This document shows, in pieces, positions 15,826 to 24,334 of a DNA stretch of 64,000 nt. Both the position numbers and the translations under genes were made by a program. This stretch comes from JALSKU01 sp964556545. GTDB lineage: Bacteria; Campylobacterota; Campylobacteria; Campylobacterales; JALSKU01. The stretch's first letter is position 1, and each line of letters starts with the position of its first letter. The notes beneath the pieces are model-generated. The model was given only the letters and a program-made list of their open reading frames with translations. It was not told where the DNA came from and did not search any database. The stretch spans positions 3,893 through 67,892 of the forward strand of contig CAZKWE010000029.1 in assembly GCA_964556545.1 (NCBI GenBank), given 5' to 3'.

Positions 15826-17166
15826 TTGTTAGGTTCATTAACTGACTCTTTTAAAACAGCTATAAATAAAATACGCTTTGCTGATGATGACAAAGCATTG
15901 AAAAAAGCACTTGACAATCTCAAAAAATCACTTCTTAAAAGCGATGTTCACCATAAAGTGGTAAGAGAGCTTATAAAAAATGTAGAAATCGAGACTAAAA
16001 GAGCCGGTATTGGAAAAGAAAACTTTCTAAAATCACTCAAAGAAAATCTCTTAAATATTCTTAATACAGGTGGAAAACAGGGATTTGTTTTTTCTTCAAA
16101 ACCTCCTACCGTTGTTTTAATGAGCGGACTTCAAGGAAGCGGTAAAACTACCACTACTGTAAAACTTGCATACTATTTGAAACTCAGAAAGAAAAAGGTA
16201 CTAATTGCCGCTTGCGATTTACAACGTCTTGCTGCCGTAGAGCAATTAAAACAACTATGTGAACAAAATGAATTGGATCTTTACTATGATGAAAACGAGA
16301 AAAATCCTCTTAAAATCGCAAAAAATGCCTTAAAAAAAGCAAAGGATGCTCTTTATGATGTACTTTTAGTAGATACCGCGGGACGACTTGCCATAGACGA
16401 AGAATTAATGGATGAATTAAACTCTATCAAAAAAGCTTTAAATCCCGATGAAGTATTTTATGTAGCTGATTCTCTAACCGGTCAGGATGCAGTAAGAAGT
16501 GCGGTAACTTTTAATGAAAAATTAGGACTCAGCGGTATAATTCTTTCCAAATATGATGGTGACGGCAAAGGAGGAGTAGCTCTTGGAATTGCCAAACAAA
16601 CCGGAGTTCCTTTGAGATTTGTAGGTATCGGGGAAAAAGCACCCGATCTTGAATTATTTATTCCTGAAAGAATTGTCAACAGACTCATGGGAGAAGGTGA
16701 TCTTGCCTCTTTGGCAGAAAAAACAAGTACCATAATAGACGAAAAAAAAGCTAAAAAATTAACCCAAAAAATGAAAAAAGGTGAATTTAATTTTAATGAC
16801 TTTATGGAACAAATGGAAAGTATGAAAAAACTTGGCAATTTAAAATCAATAGTCGGAATGATACCCGGACTCTCATCTATGGCAAACCAGATAAAAGATA
16901 TGGATCTGGAAAATTCGGCTGAAATAAAAGCTATGAAGGCTATGATTAGCTCAATGACAAAAAAGGAAAGAGAACATCCTTCACTTTTAAACAACAGTAG
17001 AAAAAGAAGAATTGCACAGGGTGCAGGATTATCTCAAATGCAAGTAAACCGTTTTATAAAACAATTCAACAATGCCGCTAAAATGGCTAAAAAATTCTCC
17101 GGCAAAAAAGGAATGCAGGATTTGCAAAGTCTCATGGGAGGACAGGGAAGAAATTTTCCAAGATAA
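15826..17166 (+). CDS. ffh: Signal recognition particle protein Ffh
   Basis: GTPase that, with 4.5S RNA, targets nascent membrane proteins to FtsY and the Sec translocon. The 446 residues contain the N domain, the G domain (P-loop GLQGSGKTTTTVKLAYYL, DTAGRLAIDEELM, SKYDGDGKGGVAL) and the methionine-rich M domain (FMEQMESMKKLG, GLSSMANQIKDMD, RRIAQGAGLSQMQVNRFIKQF). I prefer the TTG at 15826, six bases after AAGGAG, because it gives MLGSLTDSFK, close to known Ffh starts; a longer TTG start at 15796 has no good ribosome-binding site. It precedes the rpsP operon as in Campylobacter jejuni, but that operon has its own promoter. Confidence 0.96.
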   Translation: MLGSLTDSFKTAINKIRFADDDKALKKALDNLKKSLLKSDVHHKVVRELIKNVEIETKRAGIGKENFLKSLKENLLNILNTGGKQGFVFSSKPPTVVLMSGLQGSGKTTTTVKLAYYLKLRKKKVLIAACDLQRLAAVEQLKQLCEQNELDLYYDENEKNPLKIAKNALKKAKDALYDVLLVDTAGRLAIDEELMDELNSIKKALNPDEVFYVADSLTGQDAVRSAVTFNEKLGLSGIILSKYDGDGKGGVALGIAKQTGVPLRFVGIGEKAPDLELFIPERIVNRLMGEGDLASLAEKTSTIIDEKKAKKLTQKMKKGEFNFNDFMEQMESMKKLGNLKSIVGMIPGLSSMANQIKDMDLENSAEIKAMKAMISSMTKKEREHPSLLNNSRKRRIAQGAGLSQMQVNRFIKQFNNAAKMAKKFSGKKGMQDLQSLMGGQGRNFPR

Positions 17167-17240
17167 TATCAATATATAAAATTATTATTGATTAAAGGGT
17201 ATTTTAATACTCATAAAAACTTTACAATTAGAACTATTTT

Positions 17241-17256
17241 TGATATAATTCACTTT
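17241..17256 (+). promoter_or_regulatory. Putative promoter of the rpsP operon
   Basis: TGATATAAT at 17241-17249 is an extended -10 element (TATAAT at 17244-17249) in the 217-base gap after ffh. Campylobacterota sigma-70 promoters often lack a clear -35, as here. Transcription would start near 17256 and give a leader of about 125 bases. Confidence 0.55.
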
Positions 17257-17263
17257 CGTTTTG

Positions 17264-17359
17264 ACTTTTGAAATAATCCCTCTGTGATCAAAAGTTGCAA
17301 AAAACACCAAATGGTGGTAAGAGGCAAAATACTACAAATATTCTGCAACAATTTACCAC
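17264..17359 (+). promoter_or_regulatory. Structured leader of the rpsP-khpA-rimM-trmD-rplS mRNA
   Basis: Several complementary segments lie between the promoter and rpsP. ACTTTTGA (17264-17271) pairs with TCAAAAGT (17288-17295). CACC/GGTG forms a small hairpin at 17305-17316. GTTGCA (17294-17299) can pair with TGCAAC (17344-17349). GTGGTAA (17314-17320) can pair with TTACCAC (17353-17359). The last two pairings cross each other and partly compete with the first two, so a pseudoknot or a two-state switch is possible. Autoregulation by a ribosomal protein such as S16 or L19 is an inference. Confidence 0.45.
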
Positions 17360-17383
17360 ACTAATACTTACAAAAGGAAAAAA

Positions 17384-17614
17384 ATGACAGTAGTTAGATT
17401 AACAAGAATGGGTAGAAAAAAGAAGCCTTTTTACAGAATTGTTGTAACAGACAGTAGAAAAAGAAGAGATGGTGGCTGGATAGAGTCAATAGGATACTAT
17501 AACCCTTTAACCGAACCTGAAACTATAAAGTTTGATGAAGAAAGACTTGCATATTGGAAAAGTGTCGGTGCAAAACTTAGCGACAGGGTAAAAAAGATCA
17601 CCGAAAGCAAATAA
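17384..17614 (+). CDS. rpsP: 30S ribosomal protein S16
   Basis: A 76-residue S16, of normal size, beginning MTVVRLTRMGRKKKPFYRIV and containing DSRKRRDGGWIESIGYYNPL, both family signatures. It binds 16S rRNA early in 30S assembly. The ATG follows AAAAGGAAAAAA. It is the first gene of the five-gene unit rpsP-khpA-rimM-trmD-rplS, which has the same order in Campylobacter, and the spacing to khpA is one base. A structured leader precedes it. Confidence 0.97.
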   Translation: MTVVRLTRMGRKKKPFYRIVVTDSRKRRDGGWIESIGYYNPLTEPETIKFDEERLAYWKSVGAKLSDRVKKITESK

Positions 17615-17615
17615 A

Positions 17616-17864
17616 ATGGTTGAAGATTTTATACGTGAGTTTACACTTCTTTTAGTTGATAAACCCGAGCTTGTAAAAATAGAAAATAATACTGTTGATG
17701 AAAGTTACAGTGAAATTACCATCTATGCCCACAAGAGCGATACGGGTAAACTAATAGGCAAAGAAGGTAAAATGATAAACTCACTCAAAACTGTTATATC
17801 AGGATGCAAAGCCAAAGATAACAGATCATACAAAATTATGGTAAAAGCGATTGAAGAAAAGTAA
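17616..17864 (+). CDS. khpA: KH-domain RNA-binding protein KhpA
   Basis: An 82-residue single KH domain protein (formerly YlqC/UPF0109). It begins MVEDFIREFTLLLVDKPELV and carries the KH-type GXXG motif within GKLIGKEGKMINSLKTVIS. KhpA proteins bind RNA, in several bacteria as a dimer with KhpB. The gene starts one base after rpsP and overlaps the start of rimM by 14 bases, the standard position between rpsP and rimM. Length and motif agree with the family. Confidence 0.93.
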   Translation: MVEDFIREFTLLLVDKPELVKIENNTVDESYSEITIYAHKSDTGKLIGKEGKMINSLKTVISGCKAKDNRSYKIMVKAIEEK

Positions 17865-18384
17865 TCTTGTAAAGATTGCTCAGATAGGTAAAACTGTAGG
17901 TTTAAGGGGTGATTTAAAACTCCACCTACATACGGATTTTCCTGAACAATTCAAAAAAAAGAGAGCTTTTTTTAAAAATGATTTAACTAAGCTTATCATA
18001 GAAAATTACAATCCCCAAAGAGGTATTGTAAAATTTTTTGGATTTGACGATAAAGAAGATGCTTCCGTACTTATAAACCAGTTTTTATATACTACTATCG
18101 AAGATAGCCAGAATTATTGTGCCTTAAAAGATAATGAATATTTTTGGTTTGACATTATAGATGCCAAAGTTTATCAGGATGATTTATATCTGGGTCATGT
18201 TGTTGATATCCAAAGATTTGACCCGGATGATTTTCTTGTGATAAAAACAGATAAAAATCTTCAAAATATGTCTCTGCCAAAACAATTTCTCATACCCTAC
18301 ATAAAAAGATATATTGTAGATTTTGATAAAAATAGCAAAACCATATATACCAAAGATACATTGGATTTACTAAAAAGTTCATGA
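17851..18384 (+). CDS. rimM: Ribosome maturation factor RimM
   Basis: A 177-residue 30S maturation factor that acts on the 16S rRNA 3' domain and binds S19. The N-terminal domain is KIAQIGKTVGLRGDLKLHLHTDF, and the PRC-barrel domain includes EYFWFDIIDAKVY and the terminal FLIPYIKRYIVDFD. I take the TTG at 17851, which overlaps khpA by 14 bases. A second in-frame TTG close to the LVKIAQIGK segment could also serve; neither has a strong ribosome-binding site. The last four bases overlap the trmD start (ATGA). Confidence 0.92.
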   Translation: MKKSNLVKIAQIGKTVGLRGDLKLHLHTDFPEQFKKKRAFFKNDLTKLIIENYNPQRGIVKFFGFDDKEDASVLINQFLYTTIEDSQNYCALKDNEYFWFDIIDAKVYQDDLYLGHVVDIQRFDPDDFLVIKTDKNLQNMSLPKQFLIPYIKRYIVDFDKNSKTIYTKDTLDLLKSS

Positions 18385-19088
18385 AATTTACATTTCTTAC
18401 TCTCTTTCCGAATCTTGTAAAACCATATTTTGATGATTCAATTTTAAAAATTGCTTCCAAAAAGGGAATTTTGCAATTTGATTTTCTCAATCCCAGAGAT
18501 TTTACTCTTGATAAGCACAAAAAAGTAGATGATACACTTATCGCAGGAGGAGCAGGTATGCTCATGACTCCTCAACCGCTTGCTGATGCTATAAAGCATA
18601 TAAAAACAAATGATAAAAATGCTTATATAATTTTTACAGCACCTTCAGCTAAACTTTTCAAACAAAAAGATGCCAAGAGACTTGCAAAAAAAGAACATAT
18701 TGTATTTGTAAGCGGAAGATATGAGGGAATTGATGAGAGAGTTATTGAAATGTATGCAAATGAAGTTTTCAGTATTGGAGATTTTATACTCACAGGAGGT
18801 GAACTTCCTTCACTTGTAATGAGTGATGCTATAAGCAGAAATATCCCCGGAGTTCTTGGAAACAGTTCATCTTTACAAGAAGAAAGCTATGAAAACAATC
18901 TTTTGGAAGCCCCTTCTTTTACAAAACCAAATATTTTTGAAAAAAACAGCATCATTAAAGAGTTTTTAAAGGGAAATCACGGTAAAATTGCATCCTTAAA
19001 ATATGAATTATCGCTTTTAAAGACAAAGTACCACAGAATTGACTTGTATAAAAAGCTAAAAACCAAAGGAAATGTTCATGAGAAATAG
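18381..19088 (+). CDS. trmD: tRNA (guanine-37-N1)-methyltransferase
   Basis: Methylates G37 next to the anticodon using SAM, preventing +1 frameshifts. The 235 residues carry the SPOUT trefoil-knot signatures: KKVDDTLIAGGAGMLMTPQPL, VFVSGRYEGIDERVIE, FSIGDFILTGGELPSLVMSDAISR and PGVLGNSSSLQEES. It begins with the typical MKFTFLTLFPNL. The ATG overlaps the rimM stop by four bases, and the trmD end overlaps the likely rplS start by about 11 bases. All catalytic motifs appear intact. Confidence 0.97.
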   Translation: MKFTFLTLFPNLVKPYFDDSILKIASKKGILQFDFLNPRDFTLDKHKKVDDTLIAGGAGMLMTPQPLADAIKHIKTNDKNAYIIFTAPSAKLFKQKDAKRLAKKEHIVFVSGRYEGIDERVIEMYANEVFSIGDFILTGGELPSLVMSDAISRNIPGVLGNSSSLQEESYENNLLEAPSFTKPNIFEKNSIIKEFLKGNHGKIASLKYELSLLKTKYHRIDLYKKLKTKGNVHEK

Positions 19089-19437
19089 ATATGTAGAAGC
19101 TTACGAGCAAAAACAATTTAAAGAAAAAAATATACCTGATTTTAGAGCAGGCGATACTCTTAGAGTTGCGGTTGAAATTAAAGAAGGTGATAAAACCAGA
19201 ATTCAAAATTTTGAAGGTGTTTGTATAGCTAAAAGAGGTTCAGGGACTGGTGCAACTTTTATAGTCAGAAAAATTGGTGCAAACAATATAGGAGTTGAGA
19301 GAATTTTTCCATTATACAGTGACAGCATAGAGAGCATAACTGTCCTTCGAAAAGGAAGAGTAAGAAGAGCAAAACTTTTTTATTTAAGAGATAGAAAAGG
19401 TAAAGCCGCAAGAATCAAAGAACTTAAAAGAAAATAA
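19078..19437 (+). CDS. rplS: 50S ribosomal protein L19
   Basis: A 119-residue L19, located at the 30S-50S interface. I choose the ATG at 19078 (MRNRYVEAYEQKQF), eight bases after AAAGGA and matching the family start; an ATG two codons upstream at 19072 sits too close to that site. Signatures are PDFRAGDTLRVAVEIKEGDK, RIQNFEGVCIAKRGSG and VLRKGRVRRAKLFYLRDRKGKAARIKE. It is the last gene of the operon and a strong terminator follows. Confidence 0.96.
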   Translation: MRNRYVEAYEQKQFKEKNIPDFRAGDTLRVAVEIKEGDKTRIQNFEGVCIAKRGSGTGATFIVRKIGANNIGVERIFPLYSDSIESITVLRKGRVRRAKLFYLRDRKGKAARIKELKRK

Positions 19438-19445
19438 TCCTTTCC

Positions 19446-19486
19446 AATGCAAAAAAGCAGTAAATATTTTACTGTTTTTTTGCATT
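19446..19486 (+). terminator. Intrinsic terminator after rplS
   Basis: A long near-perfect hairpin 8 bases past the rplS stop. AATGC and an A6 run pair with a T-run and GCATT around an inner CAGTAAA/TTTACTG stem with loop TAT. A short T-run follows. It closes the rpsP-rplS operon. Confidence 0.85.
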
Positions 19487-19537
19487 TTAACAATATGATA
19501 TAATTATACCTTAGATTATCCTAAGGAGTTATATCCT

Positions 19538-20257
19538 ATGCTTTATAAAGAAGCTGCCAAAATCATCAAAAATAGCAAAAAACTTGTTGCATTTACAGGA
19601 GCGGGAATATCAGTTGAAAGTGGTATTCCGACTTTCAGAGGTAAAAACGGCCTTTGGAGTAAATATAATCCTATCATTTTAGATATAGACTATTTCAAAG
19701 AAAATCCCAAACAAAGTTGGCTAAAGATAAAAGAGATTTTTTATGATTATATGATTAATACTAAACCAAATTTTGCTCATAAATATCTTGCTTTTTTGGA
19801 AAAAAAAGGGATATTAGAAGCTGTCATAACTCAAAATATTGATGGACTTCACCAAGCGGCGGGGAGTAAAAATGTTATAGAATTTCATGGTACTACAAAA
19901 AAACTTATCTGTATAAAATGTGGCACAAGTTACAAAAGCGATACAATCGATCTTAAAATTTTACCGCCTATATGCAAAAATTGCGGTTCGGTTTTGAAAC
20001 CTGATTTTGTATTTTTTAAAGAACCTATCGAGGGTGAATCTTATAAAAAAGCATTTGAACTTGTTAAGACAGCGGATACCTTACTCATTATAGGTACAAC
20101 AGGTGAAATTATGCCCGCAAGCGAATTTCCATATCTTTGCAAAGGAAAAGTCATAGAAATAAATCCCGAATTTTCCAAATATACCAAAAGCAAAACAGAT
20201 ATTTTTTTACAGGAAAAAGCTGTAATCGCTACAAAAAAGCTATATGAGTTGTACTAA
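19538..20257 (+). CDS. NAD-dependent protein deacylase (sirtuin, CobB/Sir2 family)
   Basis: Removes acyl groups from lysines using NAD+. The 239 residues show the class signatures: FTGAGISVESGIPTFRG, ITQNIDGLHQAAGS, the catalytic histidine in EFHGTTKKL and the four-cysteine zinc site CIKC...CKNC. The later IIGTTGEIMPASEFPYL closes the Rossmann fold. The ATG follows CCTAAGGAGTTATATCCT, with a GATATAAT -10 upstream of it. It is transcribed alone; its 3' end overlaps the convergent azlD by 18 bases, sharing coding sequence on opposite strands. Confidence 0.95.
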   Translation: MLYKEAAKIIKNSKKLVAFTGAGISVESGIPTFRGKNGLWSKYNPIILDIDYFKENPKQSWLKIKEIFYDYMINTKPNFAHKYLAFLEKKGILEAVITQNIDGLHQAAGSKNVIEFHGTTKKLICIKCGTSYKSDTIDLKILPPICKNCGSVLKPDFVFFKEPIEGESYKKAFELVKTADTLLIIGTTGEIMPASEFPYLCKGKVIEINPEFSKYTKSKTDIFLQEKAVIATKKLYELY

Positions 20258-20563
20258 CATCATATAAAAAATAGTACCTCCAAATATAGACATTAGATAA
20301 TTATTGAATTTCAAGTGCAAAAGTATCGTAACAATAATTGAAATTATCTCTTTTAGCCCATATGGCTTTACACTAAAATTAACATTTGTTAATGTGTAAA
20401 AAACAAGTATACTCATGATAATCGGAGGAAAATTTCTTTCAACAAAAAGTATAATCTTCGGAGGTTCATGCTTTATAAAAAAAAGAAACGGAAAAACTCT
20501 TGTTATATAGTTTGCGATACTCATTATAAGTATAGCCAAAAGCAAATATTCATAATCACTCAT
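20240..20563 (-). CDS. azlD: AzlD-type branched-chain amino acid transport subunit
   Basis: A 107-residue hydrophobic protein of the AzlD family, the small partner of AzlC in branched-chain amino-acid export. I start it at the ATG at 20563 (MSDYEYLLLAILIMSIANYITRVFPFLFF), which overlaps azlC by 8 bases in the usual coupled arrangement; a longer frame would run deep into azlC. Three or four membrane segments are visible, including PPIIMSILVFYTL and IISIIVTILLHL. Its 3' end overlaps the convergent sirtuin gene. Confidence 0.88.
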   Translation of the reverse strand: MSDYEYLLLAILIMSIANYITRVFPFLFFIKHEPPKIILFVERNFPPIIMSILVFYTLTNVNFSVKPYGLKEIISIIVTILLHLKFNNYLMSIFGGTIFYMMLVQLI

Positions 20564-21239
20564 TTTCAATTCTCTTTTTAAGTATAAACATACCGATAAG
20601 TGCAAGACCAATGGAAACCACAAGCATATCATTTTTTGGAACTGTAACAAAACCTATAATGCTAACAACACCACCTAAAATAAACGGAGTAAACTTTTTT
20701 ATCTGCTTATACTGTTCTATCGCTAAAACTACAAAAAGAGCAGTCAATGAAAAATCCAATCCTTTTGTATTAAAGTGTACACTACTGCCAAATATGGAAC
20801 CTGCTATAGTACCGCCAACCCAATATGATTGATTTAGCATACCGAGATATAAATAATACCACTTTTTCTTTATATTTTTTTCCGTCTTGACAGTTGTTAA
20901 AAGTGCATATGTTTCATCAGTCAATGCAAAAATTAGATAAGGTTTTAAAATAGCTTTTTTAAATTTTTGCAAAAGCGACAACCCGTAAAATGATTGTCTT
21001 AGATTTACCATAAGAGACGCTATAAAAATATCTACAAATCCTGTTTTAGCACTCAAGAGAGAAACTGCCAAAAATTGCAAAGCCCCGGCATATATAACAA
21101 TTGACATCAATATTGCAAAATACCATTTTAATCCGCTTGAAACTGCCAAGAGTCCAAAAGCAAAACCAAGCACACTATATCCCATCATTACGGGGATAGA
21201 TACTTTAAATGCAACCTTAAGCTCTCTTTTGTGAAACAT
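20556..21239 (-). CDS. azlC: AzlC family branched-chain amino acid exporter, large subunit
   Basis: A 227-residue inner-membrane protein of the AzlC/YgaZ family, which with AzlD exports branched-chain amino acids or analogues. Visible features: FKVSIPVMMGYSVLGFAFGLLA at the N-terminus, YAGALQFLAVSLLSAKTGFVD, the conserved NLRQSFYGLSLLQKF and FALTDETYALLTT. About seven membrane segments. It is upstream of azlD and downstream of an ABC transporter operon on the same strand (33-base gap), which also concerns amino acids, so co-transcription is possible. Confidence 0.92.
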   Translation of the reverse strand: MFHKRELKVAFKVSIPVMMGYSVLGFAFGLLAVSSGLKWYFAILMSIVIYAGALQFLAVSLLSAKTGFVDIFIASLMVNLRQSFYGLSLLQKFKKAILKPYLIFALTDETYALLTTVKTEKNIKKKWYYLYLGMLNQSYWVGGTIAGSIFGSSVHFNTKGLDFSLTALFVVLAIEQYKQIKKFTPFILGGVVSIIGFVTVPKNDMLVVSIGLALIGMFILKKRIENE

Positions 21240-21272
21240 ACAAAAGCCTTAAAAGCTATCTTGCAAGATATT

Positions 21273-22016
21273 TTAATGGGAAAGAATTTGGCTGAGAAAA
21301 AGCTTCAGCCTGTCAGATTCAGGATTTTCAAAAAACTCTTTAGGAGGATTTTCTTCTACTATTTGACCTGACTCCATAAAAACAACTCTATCTGCAACTT
21401 TTTTGGCAAATCCCATTTCGTGAGTTACACATATCATTGTTCTGCCCTCTTGTGCCAATTCAATCATAACATCCAAAACTTCCGCAACCATTTCCGGATC
21501 CAATGCACTTGTAGGTTCGTCAAAGAGCATAATAGTTGGATTTTTACAAAGACTTCTTGCTATTGCCACCCTTTGTTGCTGTCCACCACTTAATTGATTG
21601 GGGTATTTGCTTGCCTGGTCGGCTATTCCTACTCTTTCAAGATATTTCATAGCTATCTTAATTGCTTCTTTTTTCGGTGTTTTTTTAACCCATATAGGAG
21701 CCAAGGTAAGATTGTCAAGTATCGTCAAATGAGGAAAAAGATTGAAATGTTGAAAAACCATAGCAACATCTTCTCTGATAGCTTTTATCTTTTTTACATC
21801 ATCACATACTTCTATACCGTCAACAACTATACTTCCCTCTTGAAATTGCTCAAGATAATTTATACACCTTATAAGAGTTGATTTACCCGAGCCGGATGGA
21901 CCACACACTACAACTATTTCACCTTTTTTAACTTCCATGTTTATATCTTTTAACACATGAAAATCTCCATACCATTTATTTAAATTTTTTATCTCTATTA
22001 TATTTTTATCTTCCAT
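21273..22016 (-). CDS. aapP: Amino-acid ABC transporter ATPase (AapP/GlnQ type)
   Basis: The 247-residue ATP-hydrolysing subunit of a polar amino-acid importer. All motifs are intact: Walker A GPSGSGKSTLIR, Q-loop MVFQHFNLFPHLT, signature LSGGQQQRVAIAR, Walker B IMLFDEPTSALDP and the H-loop VTHEMGFAKKVADRVVFM. It starts 8 bases after the end of the aapM-like gene and is the last gene of a four-gene unit with two permeases and a binding protein. The symbol follows the AapJQMP arrangement. Confidence 0.93.
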   Translation of the reverse strand: MEDKNIIEIKNLNKWYGDFHVLKDINMEVKKGEIVVVCGPSGSGKSTLIRCINYLEQFQEGSIVVDGIEVCDDVKKIKAIREDVAMVFQHFNLFPHLTILDNLTLAPIWVKKTPKKEAIKIAMKYLERVGIADQASKYPNQLSGGQQQRVAIARSLCKNPTIMLFDEPTSALDPEMVAEVLDVMIELAQEGRTMICVTHEMGFAKKVADRVVFMESGQIVEENPPKEFFENPESDRLKLFLSQILSH

Positions 22017-22024
22017 TTTTTTTC

Positions 22025-23107
22025 CTATCTTAAGTCAGTATTGAATCTATCTTCTAAACTCTTGCTATATTTACTCATAGCAAAACAAAATACCCAAAAT
22101 ATTATAGTTACAAATACATATCCCTCTTTTTCAAAACCCAACCAGTGAGTATCGGTACTTGTTAACTGAACCATAGCCAAAAGATCAAACAAGCCAATGA
22201 TAAGAACAAGGGTAGTATCTTGGAATAAGGCTATAAAAGACCCTACAAGGTTTGGAATTGCAACTTTTAGTGCCTGGGGCAGTATTACAAGTAGCATCTT
22301 TTGCCAATAAGAAAGTCCTATGGCATCTGCTGCTTCATACTGACCTTTTGATATAGATTGCAAGCCACCTCTTATAATTTCTGCTATATATGCGGCCTGA
22401 AAAAACGAGATACCTATAAGTGCTCTTAATAACTTGTTAAATGTTACACCTTCCGGAAAAAACAGAGGAAGAATAACTGATGACATAAAAAGTATAGTAA
22501 TCAAAGGAACACCTCTTATAAACTCTATATATGTCACACTTACACTTTTAATGATAGGAAGATTTGACTGTCTTCCAAAAGCTAAAACTATACCTATAGG
22601 AAATGATGCTATGATACCGACACCTGCAACCAGGATAGTAAGCATCAAGCCTCCCCATTTATTTGTATCAACTACTTTTAAACCAAAAGCACCGCCGTGA
22701 ATCAAATAATATGTTACGATCATATAAATAATAAAGATAGCAATCTTTGCTATATTATTTTTTATAAATTTAAAAGAGAGAATTACGACTCCGAAAAGAA
22801 TATATACCGTATTTGGTCTCCAATGCAGATCAAGTGGATAAAACCCATACATATACATATCCCATTTTGCTTTTATAAATAGCCAGCAAGCTCCATCTCC
22901 CGTACAGTCAGCCCTACTGTTTCCAACAAAATGTGCATCCAAAACTGCCCATTTTATAAATGGAGGAATAATAAGATACAAAAGATAAAATCCCAAAAGT
23001 GTCATTGCACTGTTTAGAGGACTGGAGAAAAGATTTTCTCTAAGCCATCTTATGATGCCCCTTGAAGTTATCGGAGCAGGTTTTTCTTGAACTTTTTCAT
23101 ATACCAT
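22025..23107 (-). CDS. aapM: Amino-acid ABC transporter permease (AapM type)
   Basis: A 360-residue inner-membrane permease. The C-terminal half is a polar amino-acid permease domain with the EAA-type loop (GGLQSISKGQYEAADAIGLSYWQKMLLVILPQALKVAIP). Additional N-terminal membrane segments and a periplasmic loop with two cysteines (ADCTGDGACW) make it longer than HisM/GlnP, as is usual for AapM. It lies one base after the aapQ-like gene and probably forms the channel with that protein. Confidence 0.92.
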   Translation of the reverse strand: MVYEKVQEKPAPITSRGIIRWLRENLFSSPLNSAMTLLGFYLLYLIIPPFIKWAVLDAHFVGNSRADCTGDGACWLFIKAKWDMYMYGFYPLDLHWRPNTVYILFGVVILSFKFIKNNIAKIAIFIIYMIVTYYLIHGGAFGLKVVDTNKWGGLMLTILVAGVGIIASFPIGIVLAFGRQSNLPIIKSVSVTYIEFIRGVPLITILFMSSVILPLFFPEGVTFNKLLRALIGISFFQAAYIAEIIRGGLQSISKGQYEAADAIGLSYWQKMLLVILPQALKVAIPNLVGSFIALFQDTTLVLIIGLFDLLAMVQLTSTDTHWLGFEKEGYVFVTIIFWVFCFAMSKYSKSLEDRFNTDLR

Positions 23108-23108
23108 A

Positions 23109-24263
23109 TTATCGCTCCTTTATCTTCATTTTGTGATTTATTACATTAAGTATTGCTGATACGACAAGACTTATAACAAGATAAACTGCCATTGTCATTG
23201 ATATCATCTCTATGGCTTGTCCTACCTGATTGAGTGCAGTTCCTGCAAATACGGTAACAACTTCCGGATAGCCTATTGCAGTAGCAAGTGATGAGTTTTT
23301 TATAACATTTAAATATTGATTTATAGTCGGTGGAATTGCAATTCTGATTGCCTGAGGCAAGATAACAAGTTTAAGTGACTGATAAGGGGTCAATCCTATA
23401 GAAGCTGCAGCCTCTTTTTGCCCTTTTTTGACTGCTTCTATACCGCTTCTTATAGCTTCTGCTATAAAAGTTGCGGTATAAATTGTAAGAGCAAAAGCAA
23501 GAGCTAAGAACTCAGGAGAAAAAACTTTTCCGCCTTTAAAATTAAAACCATGCAGTTTTGGTACATCCCAAACTATATGGTTGGGAGCAAAAAGATAAAA
23601 TATATATGGCAAAACTATAAGTATAAGTATACCCCAAGGTAAAAAGAAAAATTCTTCTCCTGTTTCTTCCTGCCTTTTATTTAGCCATCTGTTTATAAAA
23701 TAAACAACAATAATTGCTACAATTATTCCTATAATTATATACCATCCACTTTCTCCAAATATAGGCCTTGGTACTATAAATCCACGGTTATTTAAAAAAA
23801 TTTTATCTAAAAATTCCATACTTTTTCTTGGTGGTGGTAAAGTAGCCAAAACAACATTGTACCAAAAAAGTATCTGTAAAAGTATAGGTATATTTCTAAA
23901 TGTATCTATGTAAGCTGAAGCCAATTTAGCTATAAGCCAATTCTTTGACAGTCTTGCCACTCCTATAATAAGCCCTAAGACCGTAGAAAGTATAATAGCC
24001 CAAAAAGAGACTATCAAAGTATTTAAAACACCTACTTCAAAAACAGTCCAATATGTTGAAGTTTCGGTATATGGTATTGGCGACTCATTGATAGCAAACC
24101 CTGCGGTTGTATCAAGAAAATCAAAACCTGTTCTTATGCCTCTTTGTTCTATATTGTGTATTGTATTGACACCAATATACCACAAAAAGGCAACCAATCC
24201 TATAACAGTCAATAATTGAAACAGGATTCCTCTTACTTTTTGATTTCTCAAAAGTGATAACAT
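23109..24263 (-). CDS. aapQ: Amino-acid ABC transporter permease (AapQ type)
   Basis: A 384-residue permease homologous to the next gene downstream. It has the long N-terminal extension typical of AapQ (FLWYIGVNTIHNIEQRGIRTGFDFLDTTAGF) and the EAA loop IRSGIEAVKKGQKEAAASIGLTPYQSLKLVILPQAIRIAIP. About eight to ten hydrophobic segments can be counted. A small hairpin (24282-24305) separates it from the binding-protein gene, a common way to lower permease expression relative to the binding protein. Confidence 0.92.
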   Translation of the reverse strand: MLSLLRNQKVRGILFQLLTVIGLVAFLWYIGVNTIHNIEQRGIRTGFDFLDTTAGFAINESPIPYTETSTYWTVFEVGVLNTLIVSFWAIILSTVLGLIIGVARLSKNWLIAKLASAYIDTFRNIPILLQILFWYNVVLATLPPPRKSMEFLDKIFLNNRGFIVPRPIFGESGWYIIIGIIVAIIVVYFINRWLNKRQEETGEEFFFLPWGILILIVLPYIFYLFAPNHIVWDVPKLHGFNFKGGKVFSPEFLALAFALTIYTATFIAEAIRSGIEAVKKGQKEAAASIGLTPYQSLKLVILPQAIRIAIPPTINQYLNVIKNSSLATAIGYPEVVTVFAGTALNQVGQAIEMISMTMAVYLVISLVVSAILNVINHKMKIKER

Positions 24264-24281
24264 TTTTCTCCTTTTAGTATA

Positions 24282-24305
24282 TACAGGAGGATAAATCCTC
24301 CTGTA
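24282..24305 (-). terminator. Hairpin between the binding-protein and permease genes of the aap operon
   Basis: TACAGGAGG pairs with CCTCCTGTA around a 6-base loop, within the 71-base gap between the aapJ-like stop and the aapQ-like start. It lacks a strong U-tract, so a partial terminator or an mRNA-stabilising 3' structure for the binding-protein message is more likely than full termination. Confidence 0.6.
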
Positions 24306-24334
24306 AGTGAATAATTATATTATTTTAGACAAAA

